From Rhododendron vialii (Eukaryota > Streptophyta > Magnoliopsida > Ericales > Ericaceae), in contig NC_080568.1 of NCBI RefSeq assembly GCF_030253575.1, positions 2,249,501 through 2,313,500 on the forward strand: 64,000 nucleotides of DNA. The letters run 5' to 3'. Shown piece by piece: positions 1-11,447 of this stretch. Made by a program: the position numbers and the translations under genes. Every line of letters begins with the position of its first letter. The first letter of the stretch is position 1. The notes under the pieces were generated by a model that saw only the letters and a list, made by a program, of their open reading frames with translations, did not search any database and had not been told where the DNA came from.

Positions 1-984
1 TATGGTGTAGGACTAAACTTCAAAAAACAATCAAGAGATTCAATGTTTAATATTTCAAGTTCACCTGAACCTAGAGTTCAAATCTACTTTGATGGTCGTG
101 CGTTATTAAAGAAAAGGAAATTGGTATCCACACTCCACATTTCTCCACCTACACTCCTTTTTTAGTAATTTCTCCACTATGTATTTTAATAATTTCATCT
201 TAATAGAGACAAAAAAAAAAAAAAGAGAGGGAGTATAGGTGGAAAAATGGAGAGTGGATATCAATTTCCTAAAAAAAATTGGAATCAATGAATGGAAGTC
301 ATATCTAGAATGTTAAAACTCCTATAGAATTATAGAAACTAGCAAAATGCCAACCACAGTTCTGAGGACGGTAGATAACATATAAAAAGTGCATTGATAT
401 TTGAAGAGAGTGTATTGATATTCTTGAAAATGTATTAATATCGGTGAGATATGTATTCAAATCCGAACATTATTTACTAGGTTTAGCACTTATTATCCAC
501 CATCTACAGCCTACTAAGCAGAGGTTAGCAATCCCGTTGAAACTGTACACTTGTTCCACATAGGACACAATAGGACACAAACATGTTCAGTGTCATTCAA
601 TCACATAAGGTCTTTGCCATCGAACACATTTGTGTCTAAATATCTGTGTCACAAGTATCTTCCTAATGCAAAGAGACAATCACGGGAAAAAAATATTCAC
701 TAGGAAAATACCCTAGTCACAAAGTGTAATTCTACTTACACATCTCTCAAATACACTAGTAACACTACTTATAAACACACCACCCAATAGAATGAGCTTC
801 ACCACATATTTCGACAATCAAAACTGTTTATTTTACAGGTCTTGACACACACACTATTCATGCAAAAGATCAAGTTGATTGGTTATCGGTAGCAATATTT
901 AGATTTTGTGAATGAAATTCGATAAAATTGAAGGGGAAAAAATACCGAGATGATTTAGATGGGCAGAAGAAAGAAAGAGGGTAC
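1..984. other. Intergenic, no gene seen
   Basis: AT-rich sequence with no convincing coding region on either strand. A poly-A run near 210-224 lies between two short matching stretches (about 115-145 and 238-270, inverted), which suggests a small decayed hairpin element. The missing downstream exon of the minus-strand gene at 985-1347 should lie in this stretch, but no candidate can be chosen by eye. Confidence 0.4.
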
Positions 985-1347
985 CTTTCTTGGGGTTGGG
1001 GAGGAAACAGGGGCGGGAGAGAAATCAAAGGCGGCCTTCTGCTTCTTCTTCCTCCTCCTCTGCTTCAGCATCCGAATTTTATCGTGAAAGACGTGAGTAC
1101 CGGTGGCGATCTTCTTCTTCAAATCGACGGTGGCCTTCTTCAAAGCGTCGACAAGCACCAACCCCTCGTGTTCCTCCTCTTTTTCGTGTTCCTCATCGTC
1201 GTCCCGGTGGTAGGCTAGCTTTCTCAGAGGCGACCACAGGGAGCTCTGGGAGTAGTCGAAGTCGAAGGCGGAGTAGTCGGGGAACTTGCCGAGGAGATCT
1301 TTCGACATCGAGTCGCCCAGGTACTCCACCACCACCACCACCATCAT
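985..1347 (-). CDS. Partial gene: uncharacterised plant protein, first exon
   Basis: I read this as a first coding exon of 121 codons. It starts at the tandem Met-Met of MMVVVVVEYLGDSMSKDLLG and ends at a GT donor just after TPRK (GTACCC on the minus strand at 984-979). It has a conserved-looking core (LLGKFPDYSAFDFDYSQSSL), a charged His/Asp/Glu stretch and a basic Lys/Arg-rich C-terminal part; no signal peptide or membrane segment is seen. The five valines come from a short GTG repeat. The frame stays open upstream to another Met at 1419, but the core motif sits right after the internal pair, so I prefer 1347. A (GA)n tract on the coding strand lies just upstream (1423-1442), as expected of a plant 5' leader. 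The last exon was not found, so the gene is incomplete here. The core looks like that of a plant family of unknown function; I cannot name it. Confidence 0.5.
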
Positions 1348-1422
1348 GTTTTCCCTTATTCCCATTTCCGCTGGCATTTTCATTTCCATTGGGATTTCCA
1401 TTCTCAACCCAGTACACACACA

Positions 1423-1442
1423 CTCTCTCTCTCTCTCTCTCT
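1423..1442. repeat. (CT)n microsatellite in leader of the 985-1347 gene
   Basis: About ten CT units, read as GA on the coding strand, immediately upstream of the first exon. It probably lies in the 5' untranslated region. Confidence 0.8.
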
Positions 1443-2362
1443 CGTGTAGCTTGTTTGGTGCTGTGTTGCGATTTTCCGACTCTGTTTTTTCTTCTCAGCG
1501 GTTTGCAAGTCTGGGCTGGAGCATCTGTTTTAAGAGGACAGAAAGTAGCCGTTGCAAAGTCAATTCTCCCACGGGCCGAGAAATAAATTCATTTTAAGGA
1601 GGCTCATACGCCACTCACGTGGCTAAACCGGCCACCTGTCGTTTGAATGTATCTAGTCCCCTTATTTATGAGAAGTTTTTGGGGTTCAGTAGATACCACG
1701 TGGCGGAATCCGTTGACAATCTTAGCCGACCAAATGTGTTTTGGACACGCGGCCTAGATTTATTCTTTCTTTCCTCATTTTCTTTCTCTAAAATTCGGAT
1801 GGGAATCGCTGACGGAATACCAAGCGCATGGTACTCGCCCGGCACCAAAAACTTCTCCCTTCTTATATGCTCCCTCCCTCACAAATTGCTTGTCCATTAT
1901 TGTATTTTAATATGTCCCAAAATGCTCTTCATCTTTAAAAATTCAAAAAAGAGAGAGAGGTGTAGACGTACATAAACTTACCCTCATAAATCATTAGAAG
2001 TAGTTTTGAAAGTAGGGAACAAGGGTTAGCGTTGGCAATCTCAACAAATTTTATAAGGAGACATGTTCTCTTAAAAAGTTGGATTTCTTCGGACACAGAG
2101 TGTCATCATTACTTATTCATATAAATGTGTAGATAGACATATTTGTGAATTCACACCATCCAGAATCCGCAAAGAAAATGCTTTAAAAATACTAAACTAT
2201 TGCAAAGAAGTAATCTCCAAATGGGTCTCGTTCCTCACTAGTTAATGAAAAAAATTACTAACCTTATGGGAATTTATTCAAAAATTTAGAATGAAAGAGA
2301 GACATGAGAAGAGCTTTGAAAACAGGAAAACAAATAAATTAGTGCTAGAGAGATTTTTAAGT
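1443..2362. other. Upstream region of the minus-strand gene; no other gene
   Basis: Contains the likely promoter of the minus-strand gene at 985-1347. Open frames here have no family resemblance and show no coding character. The part beyond 1900 is AT-rich and unremarkable. Confidence 0.35.
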
Positions 2363-2370
2363 CTCGTGGG

Positions 2371-2940
2371 TAGGGATGGCAATGGGGAGGGTTGGGGGTG
2401 GATACCACTATCCCCATCCCCGATCTCCGAACTCAAATCCCTCTCCATCCCCGCCCCAATCCCCACTGGAGATTTATTTTTACCCTCCATCCCTGCCCCA
2501 AACGGGGAATCGGGGATCCAAAGATCCCAAAACTTTAAAAAAAAAAAGTCACCTGTCATAAAATACGAACCAAGAAACTAAAATTCAAAAAAAAAAAAAA
2601 CAATCTACGCTGCCATTACAAACCAAATGTCAAGGAAAATAGCCACAGTTGCTGCCATAGTACCATTACAAACTAAATCAAAATGAAAATAGTCACATCT
2701 GCTGTCGTAGTGCTATTATAAATCAAATTTAAATTAAAACAGTCATATAGTTGCTGCCATAGTGCATTACAAACCAAATTGAAATAAAAACAGTTTCAAA
2801 CAAACAAGACGAGTAGGCTAGTGGGGCTGGGGATTGGAGACGTAAGTCTCTAGAGTGGCGACTGGAAAATGGGAAAACCCTAACTTATCTATATATATAG
2901 TAGGCTAGTGGGGCTGGGGCGGGGATCAGGAACCCTAACT

Positions 2941-2972
<32 letters not shown>

Positions 2973-3178
2973 AAATTATGCATTATATATAGTAGGCTAG
3001 TGGGGCGGGGCGGGGTGGAGATCGGGGCGGGTACTACCTCATATCCCATCCCCTACCTGTTCCCCACTTTTTTTTAAAAATTATTCCCATACCATATCCG
3101 ATCCCCAAATAATCCCCTACCCATTTGGGGCGGGGAACGAGACGGATTGGGTCGGGGCGGCCGGAATTGCCATCCCTA
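2371..3178. mobile_element. hAT-type MITE with perfect 8-bp target site duplication
   Basis: The 808-bp element is bounded by inverted repeats: TAGGGATGGCAAT on the left, and its exact reverse complement on the right. The flanks are identical 8-bp copies, CTCGTGGG at 2363-2370 and 3179-3186, which is the target duplication length of hAT transposons. The termini are G/C-rich arrays of GGGG and CCCC motifs. The centre holds a degenerate tandem array of about 50-58-bp units (2612-2800), three copies of a motif starting GTAGGCTAGTGGGG, and a (TG)n(TA)n tract at 2941-2972. There is no transposase ORF, so it is non-autonomous. The perfect duplication suggests fairly recent insertion. Confidence 0.9.
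2612..2800. repeat. Degenerate tandem array inside the hAT MITE
   Basis: About four units of 50-58 bp. Each has an ATTACAAACCAAAT-like start, an A-rich middle ending in ACAGT or similar, and GCTGCCATAGT. Units differ by scattered substitutions, so the array is older than the element insertion. Confidence 0.65.
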
Positions 3179-3186
3179 CTCGTGGG

Positions 3187-4530
3187 AGAGTTCCAAGCAC
3201 TTACCATGGCACATGCCTTAACCAGTTAACCACTTATTAGCCAAAGTACACTCTTTTTTTTGGTTTTACCACCAAAAAAAAAATGTCCACTCTAACAACG
3301 GCCGACACAGATCAGTCATTCAAACTGTAATGATTTGAAATGATTCTAACGGCAGCCCACAACATAATTGTTTTGTTTTCCTTTTTTCTGCTTATTTCTT
3401 CAAACTGAACTCTTTTTTCATGTTCATGGCAGTGATTCGAAATGTTCATCTCTATCCAAACAGTGAAATATCTCCATAAAACATAAGTTGGATTCGACAT
3501 CGATAGAACACCTTATATTTTTTGGCAATAAATAATATCAAATATCTGAGTTTACCACATATTTACCGTCAAATTTAAGAAACAAAATATGAGATAATCA
3601 AGTACCCATTAATGTCCTATAAAATTGATTGGTTGCTGAGGTGTTCTCCTCTATGGATTCTTAACGGGTCGTGTGTCGACCGGATTAGTTTCGAATGTAT
3701 ATAATATGAGGAGATATATGATAAAAGGGTGGATACATATATGCGGAATATGAGATGGATGGGTTGTTGAGTAATTTATAGAAGGATTGATATGTATATG
3801 TTTGGTTTGTTTTGGGGTGAATATAAGTAGGTGTATGTAGAATTAAAAGAGAATAGAGGCATTTTTGTAATTAAGAAGGTGGATATAATAATGACACCAC
3901 CTCTCCCCCATCCTTAAGTATATCCGCCCAAAGGCGAATATAATATCCTGCAGTATATATCAGGGTGGCAAACACCAGATATAAACACTTCGGATATACT
4001 ATTCGGGGTGATAACATATCTGTCCCTTATATCCCGTCGGCAAACGGGCCGTAAGACCCTAAAATGAGTACTTCGGATAATTCTTGTAAATCCGACAAGG
4101 AACCATTATGTGGGCCTGGAGAGTAACGAGGCTATATGGAACTTATGGAAGGGAGCTAGTAGTCAAGGTCTAAATTAAACTGAGTGGCATTATTCATCTA
4201 GAATTTATGTTCGAAATTCTCATGGAATTAGTTATACGAGACTTTACTCCAAATTTTAATTTGAGCAGACGATGAAATGATATCCGTCACACATTTGTGT
4301 CGGTTTGATGCACATTTACGCAGGATTCGCAAACCGCCACAAACTGTCACCTTTTTTCTTTTTGTCTTTTTGGGTAAACAGACTCCAATCAATTGAGGAA
4401 AGGCAAATGACCTCATAGCACCGGCATTAGGACCAGCAACACCCACGAACCCTAAAAATTGAAGTCTAAAAACCACAACTGCATTGCCTAAATCGTACGT
4501 CATGAGTTATGACACTTGTCGTCAAGTATC
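3187..4530. other. Intergenic; possible degenerate MITE at 3663-4053
   Basis: No coding region. Between 3663 and 4053 the ends read AACGGGTCGTGTGTCGACCG on the left and, in reverse complement, ACGGCCCGTTTGCCGACGGG on the right. These could be decayed terminal inverted repeats. No clear target duplication is seen, so the call is tentative. Confidence 0.3.
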
Positions 4531-4720
4531 TTTTTTTTGTAACCGTGTGTCCGGGCCAACTTGCGTCTACCTCAACTAATTCCGGAGCTGTCAAGGTAAC
4601 GACCGGGGATAACTCCCAGTAGGGCCAAGGTTAATTTAGAAAGTTTGGCCTCCGTGGAATTGAAACATGTGAACTCATGGAGGAGTTACTTATTGCTTTC
4701 TTATAACCACTTGGCCAAAT
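4531..4720 (-). mobile_element. Au-like SINE (tRNA-related), reverse orientation
   Basis: Read on the minus strand, it starts ATTTGGCCAAGTGGTTATAA, the head that carries the pol III A box. It continues with a B-box-like TTTCAATTCCACGGAGGCC and ends with ATTAGTTGAGGTAGACGCAA, a GGCCCGGACACACGGTTA-type tail and an A-run. This order matches the plant Au SINE family as I know it. Three other, more decayed copies lie in the window. Confidence 0.65.
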
Positions 4721-7700
4721 CCCTTGGGGTTTGTCGTCAAATATCTTTTATTGGTTGTGTCTAAATTATAAGTTTGTTCTCCATAAATTACGACTCAATC
4801 TTACTTTCGAAGTTGCCTCCTAGCTCAGTTTGTAGAGCAGGTAATGTGCACTAGATTTTTTTTCTGTCAATCGATAACTAAGCCCGACAACTCATCAATT
4901 GTGAGAGTTCATATGATCATAAATAAATAAATTATGAGAGTCTACAAGATAACCAAGCCAACGACTAACCAATACCAAAAATAAGCTCATCATGGGGAAG
5001 AAACAAAGAAAGAAAGAAAAAAAATTAAAGTCCATGTAAGGAGAGAACACATATACGCAGGTGGAAAGATTCAAAGTGAGATACAAGAGTTCTGGTTAAT
5101 TGAGCTAGCTCTAGTTAATTATGTGCACTAGATAATAAATCTTGTATTTACCAGATTACAAACTAGAGTTTCTACTGATTTTTTTTTTTTTGTCTTCAAT
5201 ATAAAGGCGAAAAAAAGCTCATTAGTTTCCACTTAAAATACGATTTAGTCCATTTAGTTAGAAGAAAACATTACTCTTCAAGCTACATATAATTAAATAT
5301 AAAATACCAAAATAATACCATCAAATAAATAGTAAAAACTCACATGCTAAACTAAACAAAATAATACTCCACTACGCACGCAGAGATAGTGGAGTTAGTT
5401 ATTCAATTCAACAGTAGCCCAGGGTAGAAAATGTGAAAGTATAAAATAAAGGGTGTCAATAGTAAATATACAAACTAAGGGAAAGAGGTGTATAGAACTA
5501 CGATACTTTCCTTAAATAGCTTTGAAGTAAACTGGAGTACACAATTTTGTGAATATTTTTGCAAACAACAGTATTCCGGTAGAAGAACCAGTAAGTTGTG
5601 GCTAGCATATACAAATCCTGAGAGATCGACCAAACCACAAGACACAACGCGCGAAGAACAATCAAGATACTTTTTCTTCTTCCTTTTCGATTACTATTTC
5701 TCTTTTGTTTTCTTCTTCTTCTTGGTCTTCTGACAGAACAACAGGTACTTTTGGAATCCTAATTTTTTTTCCCTTTTTTTTTCTTATAAGTACTAAGAAA
5801 AAGTGACATTTTTGTTACTTCCACGACGTCCCTGGCCTAAAATTGTGTAGTTCTAAAAAGATGGTTAGTGAATTTGTTCAATCAGCAGCTCACACCGGTT
5901 TTCTACATATCAAATGAAAAAAGTACGATAGTTACATTTGTGTATACAAAGGTATGTATAACTTCATGGGTTTGTGCATATCAAAAAACAACTTCATTAT
6001 ATCAGCAGCGGTTAATCGCGAATAGTCGACGAAGCACAAACCAAAATGAATCAAACTTTACAAACTCTATCACCGGTAGAGAAAACTCCCTTAACATGAC
6101 GTATATTTTCTCACGAGGTGGAATAATAATGACCAAATATATAGGATTTTGATTTTTTTTTTGAATCGGTAAAAGAAATTTTATTAATCTCCGCAATAAT
6201 ACAAAGATTAAAAGGATAAAGGCACCCGAATAAAAAATTACTATCTTGAGGTTACCCGAGACCCAAGTGTTGGCAAGAGACAATCAAAAATGGGCCAAAT
6301 CCAAACCCAAAAATGCTCTAAATAGCCACTGCACTCAAAACAGCTGCCAACAAAGAAGACGCTTAGTTGTCGCTACCAGAACCCGGAGAACTAGCCGCTG
6401 TTGCTGCCCCTTAGTTGCAAAGAAACCCCACCGTTGCAAGTTGACCCGTTGTCACCGCCGTGCACCGCTGAACCACTGCTACTGCCCATGCCGTGAACCC
6501 ACCGCCTGAGATTACACTGCTGCTGCCCTGCTCCTGCCGCCGAGATCCTCGTTTCCACCCAACCACCTTCACTGAACCACATCCAAGACACCCAAAACCT
6601 GCCCCTCAAATCCCCCACTGGATCAGACCCCACCGCCGTGAACCACCCCCGAAAACCCACAGCCCCCAAAAAAGCACTCGCGGATCCGAGCACCTACACA
6701 AACTCCAGCCAACTTTGGCACTCTAATTTTTATTGCCGGCACTCCACTTGTAGGAGCGCCGACAGTAAAAATTGGAGCCCCAAAATTAATATCCAATATA
6801 TATATCACAAATGGATAAAGCATATAGTTTTCGTATTGAAATAAACAAAAGGAAAAAAATGTTATTGGCGGACAACGGATATAAATTGACTTGTATTATT
6901 AGGAAAATGAGATGCCATTCTGTCGGGAAAAGGACATCAAATCTTTGTAGGTATCCTGTCTATTCCCTCTTAACTAGGGCAGACCCAGAAGAATTTCATG
7001 CTCCTCATAATGTTTCAAGTTATTACAATCTGGAATTTTATTTTATTTTTTATAATTAACAATCTTAAAAAATATTGGAGGTAGCTTCTATGGTCTCGGA
7101 TTCCTATAATTATTGTCATATTGCGAAAAAGAGATGATAATTCTAAAATTGTTTGATATTGTGAAGTTTTTTTTTGTGCAAATTGGGTACCACATAGCAG
7201 TATCCAGCGAGCATCTAAGCCGTCCAAACGTGTTATGAACGGCTCAGATCTAATCACTTTCTGCCCCTCAGCCGACCACTCTCTCTCCTCTTTTTCTCTC
7301 TCTCAAATCCTGACCGTCCAAAAACTTCTCATTTCGTACTACTATATCAGTGCAGCTAAGAAGAAGAGATTAATCTCCCCTAGGGACCGGGGTCGGCTTC
7401 ATGTCATCTATCCAAATCTGTTGCGGGAAAAGATCACACCTTTTTCTTCTTCTCTTCTTGCCTCTGGGGGCACTTCACCCGATCTAATCAGTCTTGGCTG
7501 GGTCTCTAATACCGTTAGAAAAAAGGGGACATGTATCTTTTTGGACGACTCGGATGCGCATTCGAGTACTACGTGGACTATATTCTATTTGCACCCAAAA
7601 ACTTCTTGTTTTTGTAAGTGTCAAAATTGTAGTGCATAAAAGCCTTGTACGCCTTGTACCTTGCACACGGACAAGTCTTTTTTGCATTGCAATTTTTGAC

Positions 7701-8023
7701 ATTAATAAAAATAGTTTTGGCATTAGCAATACCCACCGCGAAAACTAAAAAGAAGTACATGAATTTTTTTGAACATTTTATCAGTGCGCTGTCCCGAGTA
7801 TCCATCACTGCATATATTTATATTTGATAACTCGGAGTATCTAAGCTAGCGTACGCACCTCTATTAATTTTGCGGAACCAATTCCACGTTTCATCATTTT
7901 AAAAGCTTTGTTGGTGTTATTATGAGAGTCATGTATGTGGCTTTGAGTTCATTTTTTCCCTTTCGCCATTTTTTTTTTGGGAGGTCAGAATGTTAATAGG
8001 TTATTAAGTAAATCCATTTTAAC
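4721..8023. other. Gene-free AT-rich region with mobile-element debris
   Basis: No coding region is supported. 6150-6715 begins with a T-run followed by an AATCGGTAAAAGAAATT-type segment and a Cys/Pro-codon-rich stretch with frames open on both strands; this looks like a decayed retroelement end rather than a gene. A 60-bp hairpin sits at 6716-6778. At 7800-7890 there is an ACGCACCTC..CAACCAATTCC-like motif that recurs in the intron at 19.8-20.0 kb. Confidence 0.35.
6716..6778. repeat. Short hairpin-forming inverted repeat
   Basis: The left arm is roughly CTAATTTTTATTGCCGGCAC and the right arm, after a 7-base loop, is its complement (GCGCCGACAGTAAAAATTGG). The arms are about 25 bp with a few mismatches. 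It may be a tiny MITE or a relic; no precursor context can be shown. Confidence 0.5.
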
Positions 8024-8486
8024 TAGGACTGTAAATGAACCGAATTAAAACATTCGAGCTCAGCTTGTTCAAAATTTGGTTAACTCAAAGCTCTCCTCAA
8101 ACTTGAACTCAAGTCAAGCTCCAACAATTGAGCACGAGCTTGTTCGTGTTTGTGAAAACTCGAGCTCGATCGAGTCAAACTGATATAAACGTGCCGAGTT
8201 TGAACTCAAACTCAAGCTCTCTAACGAGGGGATTTATAAAATAGTGTAGAATGATTTATACATACCTTAAAAGGTAAAACTAAAATTTTATTAATTCATT
8301 TATGCGTTAACAAGCATACTGGAGCTGAACTTCATCTCACTTGAGCTTGGCTCGTTCACGAATACAAAATGAACCCAATATATCCTAACTTGAGCTCGTT
8401 TAGTAACTTAGCAAACCAAGCTCGACGAGTTCTTACCGAGTCAAGCCTCGGATTGCTCGTGAGCTGTTCATTTCGTTTTTAGCCCA
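8024..8486. mobile_element. hAT-like non-autonomous element rich in CGAGCT motifs
   Basis: The ends are inverted: TAGGACTGTAAATGAACC on the left and, in reverse complement, TGGGCTAAAAACGAAATGAA on the right. The interior is dense in GAGCTC/CGAGCT and AACTCAAGCTC motifs, as in a common plant hAT-derived family. The flanks ATTTTAAC and ATTTTGAT agree at 6 of 8 positions, which suggests a decayed 8-bp target duplication. A related fragment lies at 20579-20830. Confidence 0.55.
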
Positions 8487-9154
8487 ATTTTGATTCGTTA
8501 TATAATATCCGTACGCTGTAACATAAAAATCTTTTGGCGGCCCTAGACAGTGATTTCTCTCAATCACGGGTTCAATAGCCAACCATTACACGTCAATCAC
8601 CACCGCGTTTTTCGATTCTCTTGTCCTCGTTAGTTGAAAATCGAGACTTCTTTTTGTTTGGTTTTTTTCGCAAAAAGTTGTTAAAATGTCGTCCAGCTAG
8701 CTAGCCCGATTTCTTTTCTTTTTTTAAGAAAAGGGTGGGCGGAGAAAACCAGCGTAGTTGACCCCTCGGGCATGACAATAGGAGAAACCACCCGTCGTAA
8801 AATGTTTGGATTTAAGCCATAGTCGACCCAACTGGAGAGGAAACATTTGTCAATCACCAAATCGCGGGATCCGTCACCAGAACCTCACCGAAATACAAGT
8901 TCAACATGAGGCCCGTATAACAACAATCTGGTCCCAAATCTAAATCCAAGGCCGGTCGAAGTGGGGAAGGTTCTTTGCCCGCTGCCTCAGCCACTTGGAC
9001 TATCACCTCGGTGGTAGCTAGCTAGCTTAACTTGTTTTCGAGCAATGAATCAGTTTATCCATTGATACTATCATGGGTCTGTGGCGTCCCGTAAGTCAAT
9101 GAATCAAGACAAAGTTGTCAATTGGAAAAAACGAAAGAGAACAGGGATATCACA

Positions 9155-9194
<40 letters not shown>

Positions 9195-9960
9195 AGCTGG
9201 GGAGGCCCTGATTCAGGCCCCAAATCCATAAAGGGGAATCCTTTCCTTCCTACTCCTTAATTATTAAATTTGGCACTCTCATTTGTCTGTTTTTCATGTC
9301 ATATCCAGTCATCCAATCAAAACTTTGTTTTAATTTTGAATAAAAAGAAACAAAGTATGAATGAGAAAGAGTAGTGTTTGTAATTAATTTAAGTTAAAAG
9401 TAGCAAAACCACATGTTATTATGTGTTTAAGTTGTGGAGTGGAGGGAAAAATATTCCTGTATTTGTTCCCCAAGCACCGCCACGTAGTGCCTGAGGTTTT
9501 TTTCAACCCACATTAGTACGTGTGGATTTCATCACCAAGTTTGTGGCTGACAAGGCCATTGGAGCACCGCGTCAAGGTTTTCCTGTAGCACTGAATAATC
9601 ACTCCGGCTCGAGAGGGATTTTTAAAAGTTAATTAAGTTGCACTGTTTTTCTTTTTGCCGACATCAATCTTTGTCTTGTAAGGGAGAAGGTTTTGTCAAG
9701 AAAAATGCCACAAAGAAAAGTATCCGAGGAATAATATATAACAACCTTGATTATTTTTTTTTAAAAACTTAATTATATATACCACCTTGATAGAACAAGA
9801 AATTGTATACAGCAAGATCAAAGCTCTACCCACAAAAGGTGGGGCCCTTAATTTTTTCATTTTCTGCGAAAATAAAACAGGAATGTGTGTATCATAACAT
9901 GTGTGGTGGATCAAGAAAGGACCTGGGGCACCATGTGGCGATGTTCAAGAAGCATTAGAA
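8487..9960. other. Gene-free region
   Basis: No supported coding region. The only clear feature is a (CT)n microsatellite at about 9157-9192. The rest is AT-rich with no recognisable structure. Confidence 0.4.
9157..9192. repeat. (CT)n microsatellite
   Basis: About 18 CT units in an intergenic setting. Confidence 0.85.
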
Positions 9961-9963
9961 TAA

Positions 9964-10202
9964 GGCTCCGTTCCGGTACTCAAAAAAAAACCTTATTTTT
10001 TAAGAAGGCAATTTCAAGTTCAAAAATAAGAGATTTATTGAAATATAAAAATATGCACTATGGATCTTGTTTGAAAGATCTCATTGAGATCTTTTATACA
10101 ATGCAAAAAAAATTAAAAAATTATTTTTCATTTACATTATTTTTTAGTTTGAAAATGTGAAATAAGCTGCTTATTTTTTAAGAAGGTTTCTGGAACGGGG
10201 CC
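9964..10202. mobile_element. Tourist-like MITE (PIF/Harbinger type)
   Basis: The 239-bp element has terminal inverted repeats GGCTCCGTTCC on the left and GGCCCCGTTCC on the right (read in reverse). It is flanked by the trinucleotide TAA at 9961-9963 and 10203-10205, the target preference of PIF/Harbinger elements. A second inverted match inside the ends (CTTATTTTTTAAGAAGG on both sides) extends the stem. The interior is AT-rich and non-coding. Confidence 0.75.
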
Positions 10203-10523
10203 TAAGTTTTCATATGTGCTAGATTTCTTATAATGGTCCAACATCGCCAACCTAGAAACTAGTACATCATAAGAACTAATCTTGGGTAGTTTAAGTAATC
10301 GATATAAGATAAAGTCTAATATTTCCCCTTATGTACCTGCAGCTCAATAGCACGCGAAGATGCGCGTGTGATTGAGGAGGTGAGAGAATTTACTCATGCG
10401 AAGACTTAACCACACGAGGGTGAGGCTACACAAGACATAACTCTAATACCATGTTAGAATCAACTAAATTAGATAAGCAATGTAAGATGAAGTTTAGCGA
10501 AATGATTGATCCCCACTTTTTTC

Positions 10524-10533
10524 TATATATAAG
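10524..10533 (+). promoter_or_regulatory. TATA box of the HyPRP gene
   Basis: TATATATAAG lies about 70 bases upstream of the ATG at 10602, a usual spacing for a plant promoter with a short leader. Confidence 0.6.
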
Positions 10534-10601
10534 AAGAAGGGTGGGTTATATGGATTCATAGCTAGCTAGGCCTTGGGAGAGGTGCAGCTAGGTTTTCAAC
10601 C

Positions 10602-11447
10602 ATGGGGAAGTATAGTACTTTGCCAACAAGTCTCTTAATCTTCCTCCTCCTCAATTTGGGAACCTTGCTCTCCACTCTTGCTTGCCCTACCTGTCCATAC
10701 CAAACTCCTCCTAAACTACCACCCAAACACCTAGCTCCTCCTCCCAAAGTCATCCCTAAACCACCACCTAAAGTAAAGCCACCACCATCTCCCCATAAGC
10801 CTCCAAAACCACACACCCCACCATACGTACCCAAACCGCCCACCGTAAAACCACCACCATACGTACCGAAGCCACCTGTCGTAAAACCACCACCATACGT
10901 ACCCAAGCCGCCTGTCGTAAAGCCGCCTTACATTCCAAAACCTCCCGTAGTAAAACCACCACCAATCGTGAAACCACCTTTCGTGCCAAAACCTCCCATA
11001 GTAAAACCACCACAACTTCCACCCATTGTTAAGCCCCCAACGCCGCCAATATTCGTCCCAACTCCGCCTCCCCCGGTAGAAACGCCATGTCCTCCTCCAC
11101 CGCCACCCCCGGTCGAAACGCCATGTCCTCCTCCACCGCCACTACCAGTGCCATCTACACCACCTCCTCCTAAGGGACCAGATGGGCAAACATGCCCCAT
11201 AGACACCCTGAAACTAGGGGCTTGTGTGGACTTACTTGGGGGCCTGCTTCATATTGGAATTGGAAGCAGTAGTGTTAAGGACACGTGTTGTCCTGTGATT
11301 GAGGGACTGGTGGACTTGGATGCAGCTATCTGCCTTTGCACCACCATTAAAGCCAAGCTCCTCAATATTAACATCATCATCCCCATTGCCCTTCAAGTCC
11401 TTATAGACTGTGGCAAGACCCCTCCCGAAGGTTTCCAGTGTGCTTAG
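10602..11447 (+). CDS. Hybrid proline-rich protein (HyPRP) with 8-cysteine domain
   Basis: The 281-residue protein is intronless and probably acts in the cell wall or at the wall-membrane interface. Residues 1-27 form a signal peptide with a leucine-rich core (LLIFLLLNLGTLLSTLA). Residues 28 to about 195 are a proline-rich region made of repeats such as PPYVPKPPVVKP, later PPPPVETPCPPPP. The C-terminal part (about 198-281) is an eight-cysteine motif of the LTP/2S-albumin type: CPIDTLKLGAC, then the CC pair in DTCCPVIEG, CLC in AAICLCTT, DCGK, and a last Cys two residues from the end. This layout defines HyPRPs, related to the 36.4-kDa proline-rich protein type. The start is the first Met, just before the signal peptide, with a TATA box about 70 bases upstream. 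The molecular role of the family is not settled; it is known for developmental and stress regulation. Confidence 0.93.
   Translation: MGKYSTLPTSLLIFLLLNLGTLLSTLACPTCPYQTPPKLPPKHLAPPPKVIPKPPPKVKPPPSPHKPPKPHTPPYVPKPPTVKPPPYVPKPPVVKPPPYVPKPPVVKPPYIPKPPVVKPPPIVKPPFVPKPPIVKPPQLPPIVKPPTPPIFVPTPPPPVETPCPPPPPPPVETPCPPPPPLPVPSTPPPPKGPDGQTCPIDTLKLGACVDLLGGLLHIGIGSSSVKDTCCPVIEGLVDLDAAICLCTTIKAKLLNINIIIPIALQVLIDCGKTPPEGFQCA

Noticed and set aside
928-1586. Open frames on the plus strand opposite the minus-strand exon
   Set aside because: They are low-complexity Ser/Arg/Pro-rich shadows of the minus-strand exon and microsatellite.
3663-4053. Definite MITE call
   Set aside because: The ends are only partly complementary and no target duplication matches, so it is kept as a tentative note only.
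4813-4850. tRNA-like stretch CCTAGCTCAGTTTGTAGAGC
   Set aside because: It matches a D-arm (A box), but there is no B box, anticodon arm or acceptor stem after it; a T-run follows. It is at most a SINE or tRNA fragment.
6391-6726. Overlapping frames resembling a Cys/Pro-rich or Gly-rich protein
   Set aside because: Both strands are open because of composition; no family motif, no splice or promoter context. More likely retroelement debris.
10562-11206. Glycine-, tryptophan- and valine-rich minus-strand frames
   Set aside because: They are the complements of the proline-rich repeats of the HyPRP gene.
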